A stretch of DNA of 64,000 bases from Prunella strophiata (lineage: Eukaryota > Chordata > Aves > Passeriformes > Prunellidae): the NCBI GenBank assembly GCA_036583965.1, contig JAZBQD010000021.1, forward strand, positions 19,444,771-19,508,770, written 5' to 3'. Below, piece by piece: positions 33,233 to 64,000 of this stretch. Position 1 is the first letter of the stretch, and every line of letters starts with the position of its first letter. A program made the position numbers and the translations under genes. The notes below the pieces were generated by a model. The model was not told where the DNA came from, ran no database searches, and was given only the letters and a program-made list of their open reading frames with translations.

Positions 33233-33879
33233 TCATGGGGAAGGTCTCTCCCTGCCAGCCATGTTTTTATCTCACCAATTAAAGCTCCCTGTCAGCTCTA
33301 TTTAATCTTCCTTCTGTCCTAATTAGCCCAGCAGATCCCAGCCCTGCTCTCTGGAGAGCTGCATCCCTGGGGATGGCCCTGCCACAGCAATACCCAGGGC
33401 ACCTGGAATTCCCTGCACAAGGACAGCCAGTCCTGGTGGCACCTCCAGGCACCACTTGGATCCCATCTGGTGTCCCCAAGGACACAGCTCTGCTCTGCTG
33501 GGCAGGAAGGGATGCCTTGAGGAGAGGGGCTGAAAAACAAAGCCTTGGAGCAGCCCACTGCTCCCTGGCCTCAGTGAGGTCTGCAGGTGGACATTCCACT
33601 GGTCATCAAGAGGTCATCTACAGGACAACTGGGCCAACAGGGGGAAAAACTGATCTGGGAGATTCCACAAAGGCAGAACTATGGTGAACACAGAAAAGGA
33701 AGATGAGAGTGCATCTCACAGGTAAGGCAGGGAAGGATTCCCAGGTTTTTCCAGGCATCTCAGAGCTGCTGGTGCACTTTGCACAGCCTGCAGATGTCAC
33801 AGCAGGAACTGCAATCCCTCTTCCACACCAGGAGGAAAACAGGAACAAAAGCTGGGATGGGATTTACTGAGCAAAACAA

Positions 33880-34238
33880 GGTGATATAACCAAGTGAGTT
33901 TATTGTAGGAACACCTGGAGACACATCCTGGCCCCAGTCAGGAATCTGGGACCAGTGAACCATTGTCACGTGCACAGTTTGTCTGGACAGACCCCAAACA
34001 ACTCTGTAATAACAAAGTCAGTGTTGTACAGCCCAGAACAAGCAGAACAAGTGCTTGGACAGCAATCCTGTTCCTCAGGAGCCTCCCACAACATTCCAGG
34101 AGTACCAGCAGATCCAGAGCATCCACCCAGGATGGTCAGCCCAGAGCTGGGCAAGGCTGGAGCCAGCATGGACACTGGGGCTGAGCTCAGCAGGGCTGAC
34201 CACTGCTCCCAGCACCTTCCTTCACTCCTGGAGCAGCC
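33880..34238 (-). other. KLHDC4: KLHDC4 3' UTR (limit inferred)
   Basis: About 360 bases run from the stop to just past the poly(A) signal at 33904-33899. The sequence is unique, without repeats. The 3' limit is placed about 20 bases beyond the signal. Confidence 0.6.
33899..33904 (-). terminator. KLHDC4: KLHDC4 poly(A) signal
   Basis: TTTATT on the + strand reads AATAAA on the gene strand. It lies about 335 bases after the stop codon and is the first canonical signal there. Confidence 0.6.
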
Positions 34239-53545
<19,307 letters not shown>

Positions 53546-55228
53546 GATACCCTGGGATCACCCCGGGATTGCAGCGGGATCACACCGGGGTCACCCCGGG
53601 ATTGCAGCGGGATCAGAGCGAGACGGGGCCGGGATACAGCGGGATCACACCGGGATACCCCGGGCTCACACCGGGATCGCACCGGGGATAACCCTGGGAT
53701 TGGCAGCGGGATCACACCGGGATCGCACCGGGATACCCTGGGATTGCAGCGGGATCACACCGGGATCGCACCGGGATGTCCCGGGATCGCACCGGGATCG
53801 CACCGGGATACCCTGGGATTGCAGCGGGATCGCACCGGGATACCCTGGGATTGCAGCGGGATCGCACCGGGATACCCTGGGATTGCAGCGGGATCGCACC
53901 GGGATACCCTGGGATTGCAGCGGGATCACACCGGGATCGCACCGGGATCGCACCGGGATACCCTGGGATTGCAGCGGGATCACACCGGGATCGCACCGGG
54001 ATACCCTGGGATTGCAGCGGGATCACACCGGGATCGCACCGGGATACCCTGGGATTGCAGCGGGATCGCACCGGGATACCCTGGGATTGCAGCGGGATCG
54101 CACCGGGATACCCTGGGATTGCAGCGGGATCGCACCGGGATACCCTGGGATTGCAGCGGGATCGCACCGGGATACCCTGGGATTGCAGCGGGATCGCACC
54201 GGGATACCCTGGGATTGCAGCGGGATCACACCGGGATCGCACCGGGATACCCTGGGATTGCAGCGGGATCGCACCGGGATACCCTGGGATTGCAGCGGGA
54301 TCGCACCGGGATACCCTGGGATTGCAGCGGGATCACACCGGGATCGCACCGGGATACCCTGGGATTGCAGCGGGATCACACCGGGATCGCACCGGGATAC
54401 CCTGGGATTGCAGCGGGATCGCACCGGGATACCCTGGGATTGCAGCGGGATCGCACCGGGATACCCTGGGATTGCAGCGGGATCGCACCGGGATACCCTG
54501 GGATTGCAGCGGGATCGCACCGGGATACCCTGGGATTGCAGCGGGATCACACCGGGATCGCACCGGGATACCCTGGGATTGCAGCGGGATCACACCGGGA
54601 TCGCACCGGGATACCCTGGGATTGCAGCGGGATCACACCGGGATCGCACCGGGATACCCTGGGATTGCAGCGGGATCACACCGGGATCGCACCGGGATAC
54701 CCTGGGATTGCAGCGGGATCGCACCGGGATACCCTGGGATTGCAGCGGGATCGCACCGGGATACCCTGGGATTGCAGCGGGATCACACCGGGATCGCACC
54801 GGGATACCCTGGGATTGCAGCGGGATCGCACCGGGATACCCTGGGATTGCAGCGGGATCACACCGGGATCGCACCGGGATACCCTGGGATTGCAGCGGGA
54901 TCGCACCGGGATACCCTGGGATTGCAGCGGGATCACACCGGGATCGCACCGGGATACCCTGGGATTGCAGCGGGATCGCACCGGGATACCCTGGGATTGC
55001 AGCGGGATCGCACCGGGATACCCTGGGATTGCAGCGGGATCACACCGGGATCGCACCGGGATACCCTGGGATTGCAGCGGGATCACACCGGGATCGCACC
55101 GGGATACCCTGGGATTGCAGCGGGATCACACCGGGATCGCACCGGGATACCCTGGGATTGCAGCGGGATCGCACCGGGATACCCTGGGATTGCAGCGGGA
55201 TCGCACCGGGATACCCTGGGATTGAAGC

Positions 55229-55480
55229 CGGCCCCGGGCCGGGAGACCCTGAGGACCCGGGAGGAAAGCCGCCATGTGCCCTGGGGCAAGAGCACAAACT
55301 GCGGCCCGGAGGACTGATGGCGTAGGGAAGCGCTGAGGAGATCCGCGGGCCCGCGAGTGTACAGGAAGCCCGCAGGGCGGGGACAGGCTTAGTAATGAGA
55401 GCCCGACACCGGCCGGCACAGCCCTGGCACGGCTTGGACACGTTGGGGTTGATGCCCGCCCTGAGGAGAACGTGGAGCCC
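55229..55480. promoter_or_regulatory. Unique CpG-rich block beyond the minisatellite
   Basis: A non-repetitive GC-rich block with many CpG, including CCGGCCCCGGGCCGGG and CCGCGGGCCCGCGAG. It looks like the far half of a CpG island whose near half is at KLHDC4 exon 1. It may carry the KLHDC4 transcription start or an enhancer; this is inference from composition. Confidence 0.35.
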
Positions 55481-55602
55481 ACAAAATGGCCCCCTCCCCT
55501 CACACAAAATGGCCCCCCCTCAGGGGAGGGGAGGCCGGGGCTGTCTGCAGGGGAGGCTCAGGCTCTGTTCTGTGGTGCCCAGGGACACGACAACAGCATT
55601 GC

Positions 55603-55805
55603 CATAAACTAAACCACAAGTTCCACCTCAGCGTGAGGGTGGCAGAGCACTGGCACAGCTGCCCAGGGAGGTCAGGGAGTCTCCATCTCCGCAGCCATTC
55701 CAAACCCACCTGGACACGTTGCTGTGTCACCTGCTCCAGGTGGCCCTGCCTTGGGCTGGATGATCTCCAGAGCTCCCTTCCAACCCTAAATATTCCATGA
55801 TTCTG
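55603..55805 (+). mobile_element. CR1 LINE 3' fragment (first of a tandem pair)
   Basis: GAGCACTGGCACAGCTGCCC, AGGGAGGTCAGGGAGTCTCC, GGGCTGGATGATCTCCAGAG and CTCCCTTCCAACCCTAAATA, ending in TTCCATGATTCTGTGATT, a typical sense CR1 end with its short tail repeat. Confidence 0.88.
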
Positions 55806-56012
55806 TGATTAGGAGGAATTTCTTCACAGAAAGGGTGGTTAAACATTGGCAGGGCTGCCCAGGGAGGTTTGCAGTGCCCATCCCTGGAGGTGTCCAAGGA
55901 ATTCCTGGACGTGGCACTGAGCTGGGGACAGAGTGGGGATCAGTCACAGGTTGGATTCTGTGATCCTGGAGCTCTTTTCCAACCTCAGTGATCCTGGGAT
56001 TCTGTAATTCCA
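55806..56012 (+). mobile_element. CR1 LINE 3' fragment (second of a tandem pair)
   Basis: Immediately after the previous tail comes AGGAGGAATTTCTTCACAGA, then CTGCCCAGGGAGGTTTGCAG, CATCCCTGGAGGTGTCCAAG, and an end in CCAACCTCAGTGATCCTGGG. Confidence 0.85.
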
Positions 56013-58266
56013 TCAACTGAGACATGAGCCAGGCCTGGGGGAGGCCCTGCGTGGAAATAAAATAAAATTAAACCACAGGCAGAATTCCCCAGAGATTGGG
56101 GCACTGTGAAAATGTTTTCATTTTCAGCTGCAGACCTTTGGGAATGGGGTTTATCCAGGCCACTCTCCAAATCCTGAGTTGTTGGAGAGCCAAAAGAAGT
56201 ACAGACACTGTCAGGCAATGCCAGGCAGCTGCTTTTTCCCTCAGTGGTGGAGAAGGAATAATGATGATTTATGTGGTATTTCACACAGAAATGCTGAGCC
56301 CAGGGAAAAATTCCTGGGAAAACACCTACTTTGAACACCTAATGGTGTAAATAGGGGTTGAAATGCATCTTTAGCTGCGAGTTCATCCCACTGCATATCA
56401 AAATCACTACCATGATTGTTTCTTGCGGAGCAGAAGGAATAAAATCATTATATTTTTCACTGAATTCCCACAAACCCCCTCATTTCCTGGAAGCAGGGGG
56501 GTTTTGACCACCCCCAAACCGGCGAGGATCTCCACAATTCAACACCCACTAAATTATCTAAACCATCTAGTACATGCCATGGAATTGCAGGATGGATCCT
56601 TTCCTGTGAACATCCACCTACTCTTGAACCTGGGATCAGGGAAAAACACAGCCCTGGGGCACGGCGGGAAGAGCTGGGAAAGTTATTTTGAGGTTGCAGA
56701 CAATGCACGCCACGAGCAGCACTTTGTTTTTCTGTTTGTTCTGAAAACATTGTGGCTCCAGCTCGAGCTGCAGCGTGTCCCTGTTTATGTGCAGGAAGGG
56801 GAACAGAAACTGAGGCACTGGGGATGGGACAATGGCAATTCCCAGATGTGGGAGCTCTGCCGAGTTCCCTGGCTCTCAAACGGGCTCGGAAGTTTCCCCG
56901 CTGCTCCTTGGGCTTCAACCTCAAAGAACGATCAGTGTGTGAAAACACATCCCCTCCTGGTGTCTACAGGTCAGCAATTCCCCTGGGTCCAGAGCTTCCA
57001 GCACTTTTTAGGGAGGCTTTGAAATGAAAAAGCTGCATTTTTAGGAAATTAACCCTTAAAGTCTTCACCTGCTGAGGGAGCGAGAAGTTTTTCACCTCCC
57101 GCACAGCCAGCTCCACTCACCCCCTTTTGGTGCTTCATCATTCATGGTTATTTCCATAAGCTCAGAGATTCTCTGAGCTCAGATTCCTTTCTCACCCCTT
57201 TATTTTCCATGTTTCTGGTGCAGTTTGGGATGTGTGGGGTCATTCAGAGCTGGCTCCCACGTGGGGTAGGACATTGCTGGTGTGAGTTCTCTGATCTCTT
57301 GAACTCCCCAGTCCAGCTTCTCACAGGGGATGTGAGAAAGGAGGATGTGGGGACAACCAAAGCTCTGTGCTGCACTTTGAAAATGCAAAGCACAACAGGA
57401 GCACGAAACAGGGCAGGAATTCCTCAGGGAGTTCAGCCCTGCTCTGCTATTGAGGAGTTGCTGTGTCCACAATGGTGACATCAGGGATAGGACAAGGATA
57501 AAGATGAGACTGAATACCTGAGAGCACCAACCTGCCCTAAAACATCGATTTAAAACTCCAGCACTGCCTTAGGTGAGCTCTTTCCACAAGCTTCCCATCA
57601 CCCAGGATGGGAAAGGCCACTCCACGTTCCCACAGTGTCACCAACATCTGCACACAGCTGGCAGACAGCTGTGGCTCCGAGCTGGGGCACACACACACAG
57701 AGCTCCCACGCCCAGATGTCCCACGCTCGTTTCTGTTGTGTCTCAGGTTTGGTCCCTGCTTTGTTTGGAGGAACATAAGCTGCACTTTGGCTGTGTTTGC
57801 ACATTTCGTGCTCTGAAGTCGTCCTGTGCTGTTGTCTCTGGCAGCCCCTCTCCAGCTCTGACCTATACAAAGCCCACGTGGATCGACTTTGTTATTTTTT
57901 TATAGTCTGGAATATGCTCATTCAACAGGATGGTAAATCCAGCTGTATCAGCAAAGTAAAGAATAACAGGCATGAGAGCCTCAGAAAAGGCTCAAAAGCT
58001 TTTTCCCACAAGTCTTCTTTGTGCTCTAACACTTGATTTATTTTTCCCTTGTTAATGCTTTCTGAAGCCAGTAGCAAGGAAGGAATTAATGCCACAGATT
58101 AAGCGGGAGGACATGCTGACAGCACAGGAACTAAATCAACCAAAACAGCGTTGCAATGGTTGGAATTGCTGGTGTTGGAGAGTTCTGCCTCTGTCTGCAT
58201 GGAAAAAGGAGGATAAAGATAAGCCCTGCAAACAGAGAGAGCTGTGGGGTGCTGATGGGGAGCATT

Positions 58267-58408
58267 TTATAGAATCATGGAGTGGTTTTGTTGGAAGAGA
58301 TCTTAAAAACCATCCCATCCCTCCCCTGCCACGGCCAGGGACACCTTCCACTATCCCAGGTTGCTCCAAACCCTGCCCAGCCTGGCCTTGGACACTTCCA
58401 GGGATGGG
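58267..58408 (-). mobile_element. CR1 LINE 3' fragment, antisense
   Basis: TAGAATCATGGAGTGGTTTT, CACCTTCCACTATCCCAGGT and CAGCCTGGCCTTGGACACTT. Confidence 0.87.
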
Positions 58409-58457
58409 GAGTCAATGATTTTCTTTCACTGCTGTATGGTGAAAAACCCAGAAAATC

Positions 58458-58740
58458 ATGGAATCATTGAGGCTGGAGCAGGCCTTTAAGATCATCAAAG
58501 CAGCACCACATTCACTACCAGCCATGTCCCCAGGTGCCACACCTGCATGGTTTTTACACAATGCCAGGTTTAAGGAATTGTGTAAAATTCAGACTCCAGC
58601 ACTGCCCAGTACAGCGTGTGCCAGGGCTTGACAACCCTTGCCATGAAAAAATGTCCCAGTATCCAATCTAGTCCCAGTATCCAACCCTCCCTGGCAAATC
58701 CTGAGGTTGTTTCCTCTTGTCCTGTCCCTGGAAGCAGCTT
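58458..58740 (-). mobile_element. CR1 LINE 3' fragment, antisense
   Basis: ATCATGGAATCATTGAGGCT, AGCCATGTCCCCAGGTGCCA, AGGGCTTGACAACCCTTGCC and TGAGGTTGTTTCCTCTTGTC. It lies 50 bases from another fragment of the same orientation. Confidence 0.85.
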
Positions 58741-60794
58741 CATGCAGGAAAACTTCACAAAATTAAACAAAATAACCTTTGGTCTCCAGGCTCAGGCTGC
58801 AATTTTCCTTCTCCACACAGATAAAACAGGGAGAAATCCACCCAAAATGTGCCCTCCAGGCTTTGTGGACTGCCAGAGTTGCTCATCTCCAAAGGCAAAT
58901 CCAGCTGAGGAACAAAGGTTGTCCATAATCAGGGCTCACTTTGAAAAAAGTTGGGAATTCTTGTATTTTCTCCTGGCTGTGCTGACAGTCCAGCAGAGGC
59001 CCCTCATTCCCTGCTTATGCTGGGAGAACCTGGAGCTGGACTGGGAGCTGGCAGGTGGCTGCTGCTCCATTCAAGGCTCATTTATAGCCAGGAGCTGATA
59101 ACATCTCCCAGCCATTGAATTGGCTTCCTGGATTTTCTGTTTGGAAATCGGTGCTTTAATATCTGGAGAACAGAGGAAGCCAAGGAAGGCAGAGGCTTCC
59201 CTTGAGGGAAGTACAAAGTGTGGCTCTGTCCAGATACACGTCCCAAGGGACATCCATCTAAATCCATCAGCAAAGTGCCAGGCTTGAGGCCAAAATTCCC
59301 CATGAAGCTGTGAAAGCCCTTACTTTTGCCATTCTAGTAGGATTTCCTTGGTGTTTCTGCACTTTTTGAGAGAAAAAATGGAGCAAATAAATAAGAATGT
59401 CAGAGCAAAGGAGCCTGAGACTCCCCCCTTTCTGATCTCTGGTTTTAACTGGTTATGGATTGGGGGAAATACAGAATTTCTGATTAAAGCAGACCCTGTC
59501 TCTGACTGTGCTGTGATCCTGCATGGAGCACCTTCTGTGCCAGAGCAGGGAGATTGTGGAATTATTTCAGCTGTTCACCAGGAGCAGCTGCCACATGAGA
59601 GGGTTCTGCTCCCACTGTTCACTGCCTTAAACCCACTCTCAAAAGCACCCAAATCCCAAAATTCCCTCCAGGGAAAGGCTGTGGTGACTCAATCCCAGCA
59701 CACGTGTGTGCTCACATCTGAGTAAGCACGGGAGGACAGGGCTCTTGGAGGAGTGGCTGCTCCAGCCAAGCTTCCTCGTGGGGCAGCCAAATTTCTCTGC
59801 ATGTGTCACTGCCCTCCTTTGCTTGTCCTTTATCAGACACCAGGGATTGCAGCAGGGCTTTGGTGCCACTGTTCCATCAGAGCAGCTTTGGTGGGGGTGT
59901 TTTCAGTGTGTCCATGGTGGCACTGAGCTGTGACAGGATTCACCAGCCCAGAACCGAAGCTGCTCCTGATTGAAATGCTCCAGCAGCTGCTCCCAAAGGC
60001 TCTGTCCAGCTCTTGTCACATTTTCCAGGACACTGACCCCCATCAATCTGCTCCTGCTGTGTGCCAGCATCACAACAGCAATGAGAAAGCAGAAATCTTA
60101 CACTGTCTTTATGTCTGTCCCGGATCTTCATTAGTTAGGCTGGTGAACCATTAATTAGACTACCTAAGCTTCTTTAGAGATGCTTAATCTTCCTGGGCTC
60201 ACAATATCAGGGATGGATCCAGCTGACACCAGCTGAAACTGCTTTTCCTTACCTGCCACCAGCCTTGTTTTTGCTCTGTTCTCATTTGCTGATGAACAAG
60301 TTTTGATATTTTTCCACTCATTTATGTCCCAAGCTGACCCAGAAGCACTTCAATGCCAGTGTCATTACACAGGTCCCTGGCTCACCTGGGGTCAGGGGTT
60401 TGTAGGGGCACAGCTTGGGGCTCAGCCCCGTATCTCTGAACCCATTCTGAGATTTCTAAAGAAATAATTGGCTGAACCTGAGTGAAATGAAGTGGGTAAA
60501 AGGAAACCCCAGAAAATCAGGGGTGAGGAGTGAGAAGCGAGTTCTGGCCAGTGAGATCATATTGCTCAGAGAACAAAGCAGCCAAGAATACCTTAAAATC
60601 CCTGCCCTTGTGCAGAGGACCATTTATTCCTCGCCAATATTTAGACTCCGAGTCTGATGCAACCCGGGCTGGAATGGAGTCAGGCTGCAGTGGCTGCGGA
60701 GCCCCACGAGGTGTCAGCGCCAGTGCAGCCCCGCTGCTGCTGCTGCTGCTGCAACACCCGCCCTGGCCTTGCATCAGCTCCGAGCGGGGCTCGG

Positions 60795-62478
60795 CATTCA
60801 GGGATGCGGATATCCCGGCTCCAGCATAGCCTGGATTCAGGGATGAGGATATCCCGGCTCCAGCATAGCCTGGATTCAGGGATGTGGATATCCCAGCTCT
60901 AGCCTGGATTCAGGGATGTGGATATCCCCTGGATTCAGGGATGTGGATATCCCCTGGATTCAGGGATGTGGATATCCCGGCTCCAGCATAGCCTGGATTC
61001 AGGGATGTGGATATCTCAGCTCCAGGCACAGCCCTGGATTCAGGGATGTGGATATCCCCTGGATTCAGGGATGTGGATATCCCCTGGATTCAGGGATGTG
61101 GATATCCCCTGGATTCAGGGATGTGGATATCCCCTGGATTCAGGGATGTGGATATCCCCTGGATTCAGGGATGTGGATATCCCCTGGATTCAGGGATGAG
61201 GATATCCCGGCTCCAGCATAGCCTGGATTCAGGGATGTGGATATCCCCTGGATTCAGGGATGTGGATATCCCCTGGATTCAGGGATGTGGATATCCCCTG
61301 GATTCAGGGATGTGGATATCCCCTGGATTCAGGGATGTGGATATCCCCTGGATTCAGGGATGTGGATATCCCCTGGATTCAGGGATGAGGATATCCCGGC
61401 TCCAGCATAGCCTGGATTCAGGGATGTGGATATCCCCTGGATTCAGGGATGAGGATATCCCGGCTCCAGCATAGCCTGGATTCAGGGATGTGGATATCCC
61501 CTGGATTCAGGGATGAGGATATCCCGGCTCCAGCATAGCCTGGATTCAGGGATGTGGATATCCCCTGGATTCAGGGATGAGGATATCCCGGCTCCAGCAT
61601 AGCCTGGATTCAGGGATGTGGATATCCCCTGGATTCAGGGATGTGGATATCCCCTGGATTCAGGGATGTGGATATCCCCTGGATTCAGGGATGTGGATAT
61701 CCCCTGGATTCAGGGATGAGGATATCCCGGCTCCAGCATAGCCTGGATTCAGGGATGTGGATATCCCCTGGATTCAGGGATGTGGATATCCCCTGGATTC
61801 AGGGATGTGGATATCCCCTGGATTCAGGGATGTGGATATCCCCTGGATTCAGGGATGAGGATATCCCGGCTCCAGCATAGCCTGGATTCAGGGATGTGGA
61901 TATCCCCTGGATTCAGGGATGTGGATATCCCCTGGATTCAGGGATGTGGATATCCCCTGGATTCAGGGATGTGGATATCCCCTGGATTCAGGGATGTGGA
62001 TATCCCCTGGATTCAGGGATGTGGATATCCCCTGGATTCAGGGATGTGGATATCCCCTGGATTCAGGGATGTGGATATCCCCTGGATTCAGGGATGTGGA
62101 TATCCCCTGGATTCAGGGATGAGGATATCCCGGCTCCAGCATAGCCTGGATTCAGGGATGAGGATATCCCGGCTCCAGCATAGCCTGGATTCAGGGATGT
62201 GGATATCCCCTGGATTCAGGGATGTGGATATCCCCTGGATTCAGGGATGTGGATATCCCCTGGATTCAGGGATGTGGATATCCCCTGGATTCAGGGATGT
62301 GGATATCCCCTGGATTCAGGGATGTGGATATCCCCTGGATTCAGGGATGTGGATATCCCCTGGATTCAGGGATGTGGATATCCCCTGGATTCAGGGATGT
62401 GGATATCCCCTGGATTCAGGGATGAGGATATCCCGGCTCCAGCATAGCCTGGATTCAGGGATGAGGATATCCCGGCTC
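60795..62478. repeat. Minisatellite, 25-bp units with 39-bp variant
   Basis: The basic 25-bp unit contains GGATTCAGGGATGTGGATAT followed by CCCCT. A 39-bp variant has GATGAGGATATCC plus CGGCTCCAGCATAG. Runs of about two to ten short units alternate with single long units. About 60 units are present. Each unit contains the palindrome GGATATCC. Confidence 0.97.
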
Positions 62479-64000
62479 CAGAGAGCCCAGGGCTGTTTTT
62501 TGGGATACCCCATCTCCAGAGAGCCCAGGGCTGTTTTTTGGGATACCCCATCTCCAGAGAGCCCAGGGCTGTTTTTTGGGATACCCCATCTCCAGAGAGC
62601 CCAGGGCTGTTTTTTGGGATACCCCATCTCCAGAGAGCCCAGGGCTGTTTTTTGGGATACCCCATCTCCAGAGAGCCCAGGGCTGTTTTTTGGGATACCC
62701 CATCTCCAGAGAGCCCAGGGCTGTTTTTTGGGATACCCCATCTCCAGAGAGCCCAGGGCTGTTTTTTGGGATACCCCATCTCCAGAGAGCCCAGGGCTGT
62801 TTTTTGGGATACCCCATCTCCAGAGAGCCCAGGGCTGTTTTTTGGGATACCCCATCTCCAGAGAGCCCAGGGCTGTTTTTTGGGATACCCCATCTCCAGA
62901 GAGCCCAGGGCTGTTTTTTGGGATACCCCATCTCCAGAGAGCCCAGGGCTGTTTTTTGGGATACCCCATCTCCAGAGAGCCCAGGGCTGTTTTTTTGGGA
63001 TACCCCATCTCCAGAGAGCCCAGGGCTGTTTTTTGGGATACCCCATCTCCAGAGAGCCCAGGGCTGTTTTTTGGGATACCCCATCTCCAGAGAGCCCAGG
63101 GCTGTTTTTTGGGATACCCCATCTCCAGAGAGCCCAGGGCTGTTTTTTGGGATACCCCATCTCCAGAGAGCCCAGGGCTGTTTTTTGGGATACCCCATCT
63201 CCAGAGAGCCCAGGGCTGTTTTTTGGGATACCCCATCTCCAGAGAGCCCAGGGCTGTTTTTTGGGATACCCCATCTCCAGAGAGCCCAGGGCTGTTTTTT
63301 GGGATACCCCATCTCCAGAGAGCCCAGGGCTGTTTTTTGGGATACCCCATCTCCAGAGAGCCCAGGGCTGTTTTTTTGGGATACCCCATCTCCAGAGAGC
63401 CCAGGGCTGTTTTTTGGGATACCCCATCTCCAGAGAGCCCAGGGCTGTTTTTTGGGATACCCCATCTCCAGAGAGCCCAGGGCTGTTTTTTGGGATACCC
63501 CATCTCCAGAGAGCCCAGGGCTGTTTTTTGGGATACCCCATCTCCAGAGAGCCCAGGGCTGTTTTTTGGGATACCCCATCTCCAGAGAGCCCAGGGCTGT
63601 TTTTTGGGATACCCCATCTCCAGAGAGCCCAGGGCTGTTTTTTGGGATACCCCATCTCCAGAGAGCCCAGGGCTGTTTTTTGGGATACCCCATCTCCAGA
63701 GAGCCCAGGGCTGTTTTTTGGGATACCCCATCTCCAGAGAGCCCAGGGCTGTTTTTTGGGATACCCCATCTCCAGAGAGCCCAGGGCTGTTTTTTGGGAT
63801 ACCCCATCTCCAGAGAGCCCAGGGCTGTTTTTTGGGATACCCCATCTCCAGAGAGCCCAGGGCTGTTTTTTGGGATACCCCATCTCCAGAGAGCCCAGGG
63901 CTGTTTTTTGGGATACCCCATCTCCAGAGAGCCCAGGGCTGTTTTTTGGGATACCCCATCTCCAGAGAGCCCAGGGCTGTTTTTTGGGATACCCCATCTC
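62479..64000. repeat. Minisatellite, 38-bp units, continuing beyond the window
   Basis: About 40 near-identical head-to-tail units containing CTCCAGAGAGCCCAGGGCTG, a run of six T, and GGGATACCCCAT. Only two units differ, with seven T (62990-62996 and 63371-63377). The array is cut by the window end. Long open frames on the - strand are non-coding artefacts. Confidence 0.98.

Larger units (their letters stand above)
31226..33879. other. Intergenic stretch between convergent JPH3 and KLHDC4
   Basis: About 2.65 kb separate the two gene ends. It holds poly(A)/poly(T) tracts (31493-31511, 31601-31618), one antisense CR1 fragment (32833-33040) and a threefold ~37-bp repeat (33152-33232). No coding exon or RNA gene was recognised. 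Confidence 0.7.
56013..60794. other. Non-coding flank between CR1 pair and the 25-bp array
   Basis: About 4.8 kb upstream of KLHDC4 (gene orientation) contain only the two antisense CR1 fragments at 58267-58740 and unique sequence. No splice-bounded exon with recognisable protein similarity was found. In mammals the next gene on this side is SLC7A5, but no part of it is seen here. Confidence 0.6.

Noticed and set aside
60729..60752. CTG triplet run as a possible JPH3-type disease repeat
   Set aside because: It has only about seven units and lies upstream of KLHDC4, not in JPH3. The human JPH3 repeat is in an exon left of this window.
55500..60790. Search for SLC7A5, the expected next gene
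   Set aside because: No exon with amino-acid transporter-like hydrophobic segments or consensus splice borders was recognised. It probably lies outside the window.
62366..63997. Three parallel - strand frames of about 490-540 codons with GYPKKQPWALW repeats
   Set aside because: A 38-bp unit is not a multiple of three, so each frame cycles through all three readings without stops. This is an array artefact.

Overview
The window is a stretch of bird nuclear genome, probably a songbird. The evidence is (i) two intron-rich vertebrate genes, JPH3 and KLHDC4, in the convergent order known from human 16q24 (JPH3 forward, KLHDC4 reverse); (ii) many short fragments of the avian CR1 LINE 3' end; and (iii) a GC-rich, minisatellite-laden background typical of small avian chromosomes. 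The corresponding chicken chromosome would be expected to be 11 (inference). No prokaryotic system, phage, CRISPR array or virus was seen.

Layout. Positions 1-10454 are intron sequence of JPH3 upstream of its third coding exon. JPH3 exons lie at 10455-10579, 16714-17633 and 29224-29304 (+ strand), and a 3' UTR runs to about 31225. They encode the C-terminal half of junctophilin-3, including the membrane anchor; the MORN-repeat exons lie outside the window. Intron 3 holds a 1.5-kb CCTT tract. Intron 4 holds a 71-bp and a 92-bp minisatellite. A convergent intergenic stretch (about 31226-33880) follows. KLHDC4 then occupies 33899-53472 on the - strand. All twelve coding exons can be placed with consensus splice sites and continuous phase, from the ATG at 53472 to the TGA at 34239. 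The only break is a 1-bp frameshift in a GAG-rich run of exon 10.

Upstream of the KLHDC4 start codon sits a 1.7-kb minisatellite with a repeated CACCGGGAT motif, which splits a CpG-rich promoter region. The last 8.5 kb is non-coding: two tandem CR1 fragments, unique sequence, then two adjoining and apparently related arrays with 25/39-bp and 38-bp units. The second array runs off the window end.

The two genes are neighbours, not a pathway. Junctophilin-3 tethers endoplasmic reticulum to plasma membrane in neurons. KLHDC4 is a poorly understood kelch beta-propeller protein. The most unusual property of the window is its tandem-repeat load: five arrays longer than 0.7 kb plus the CCTT tract. 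These arrays create long but spurious open frames on both strands.
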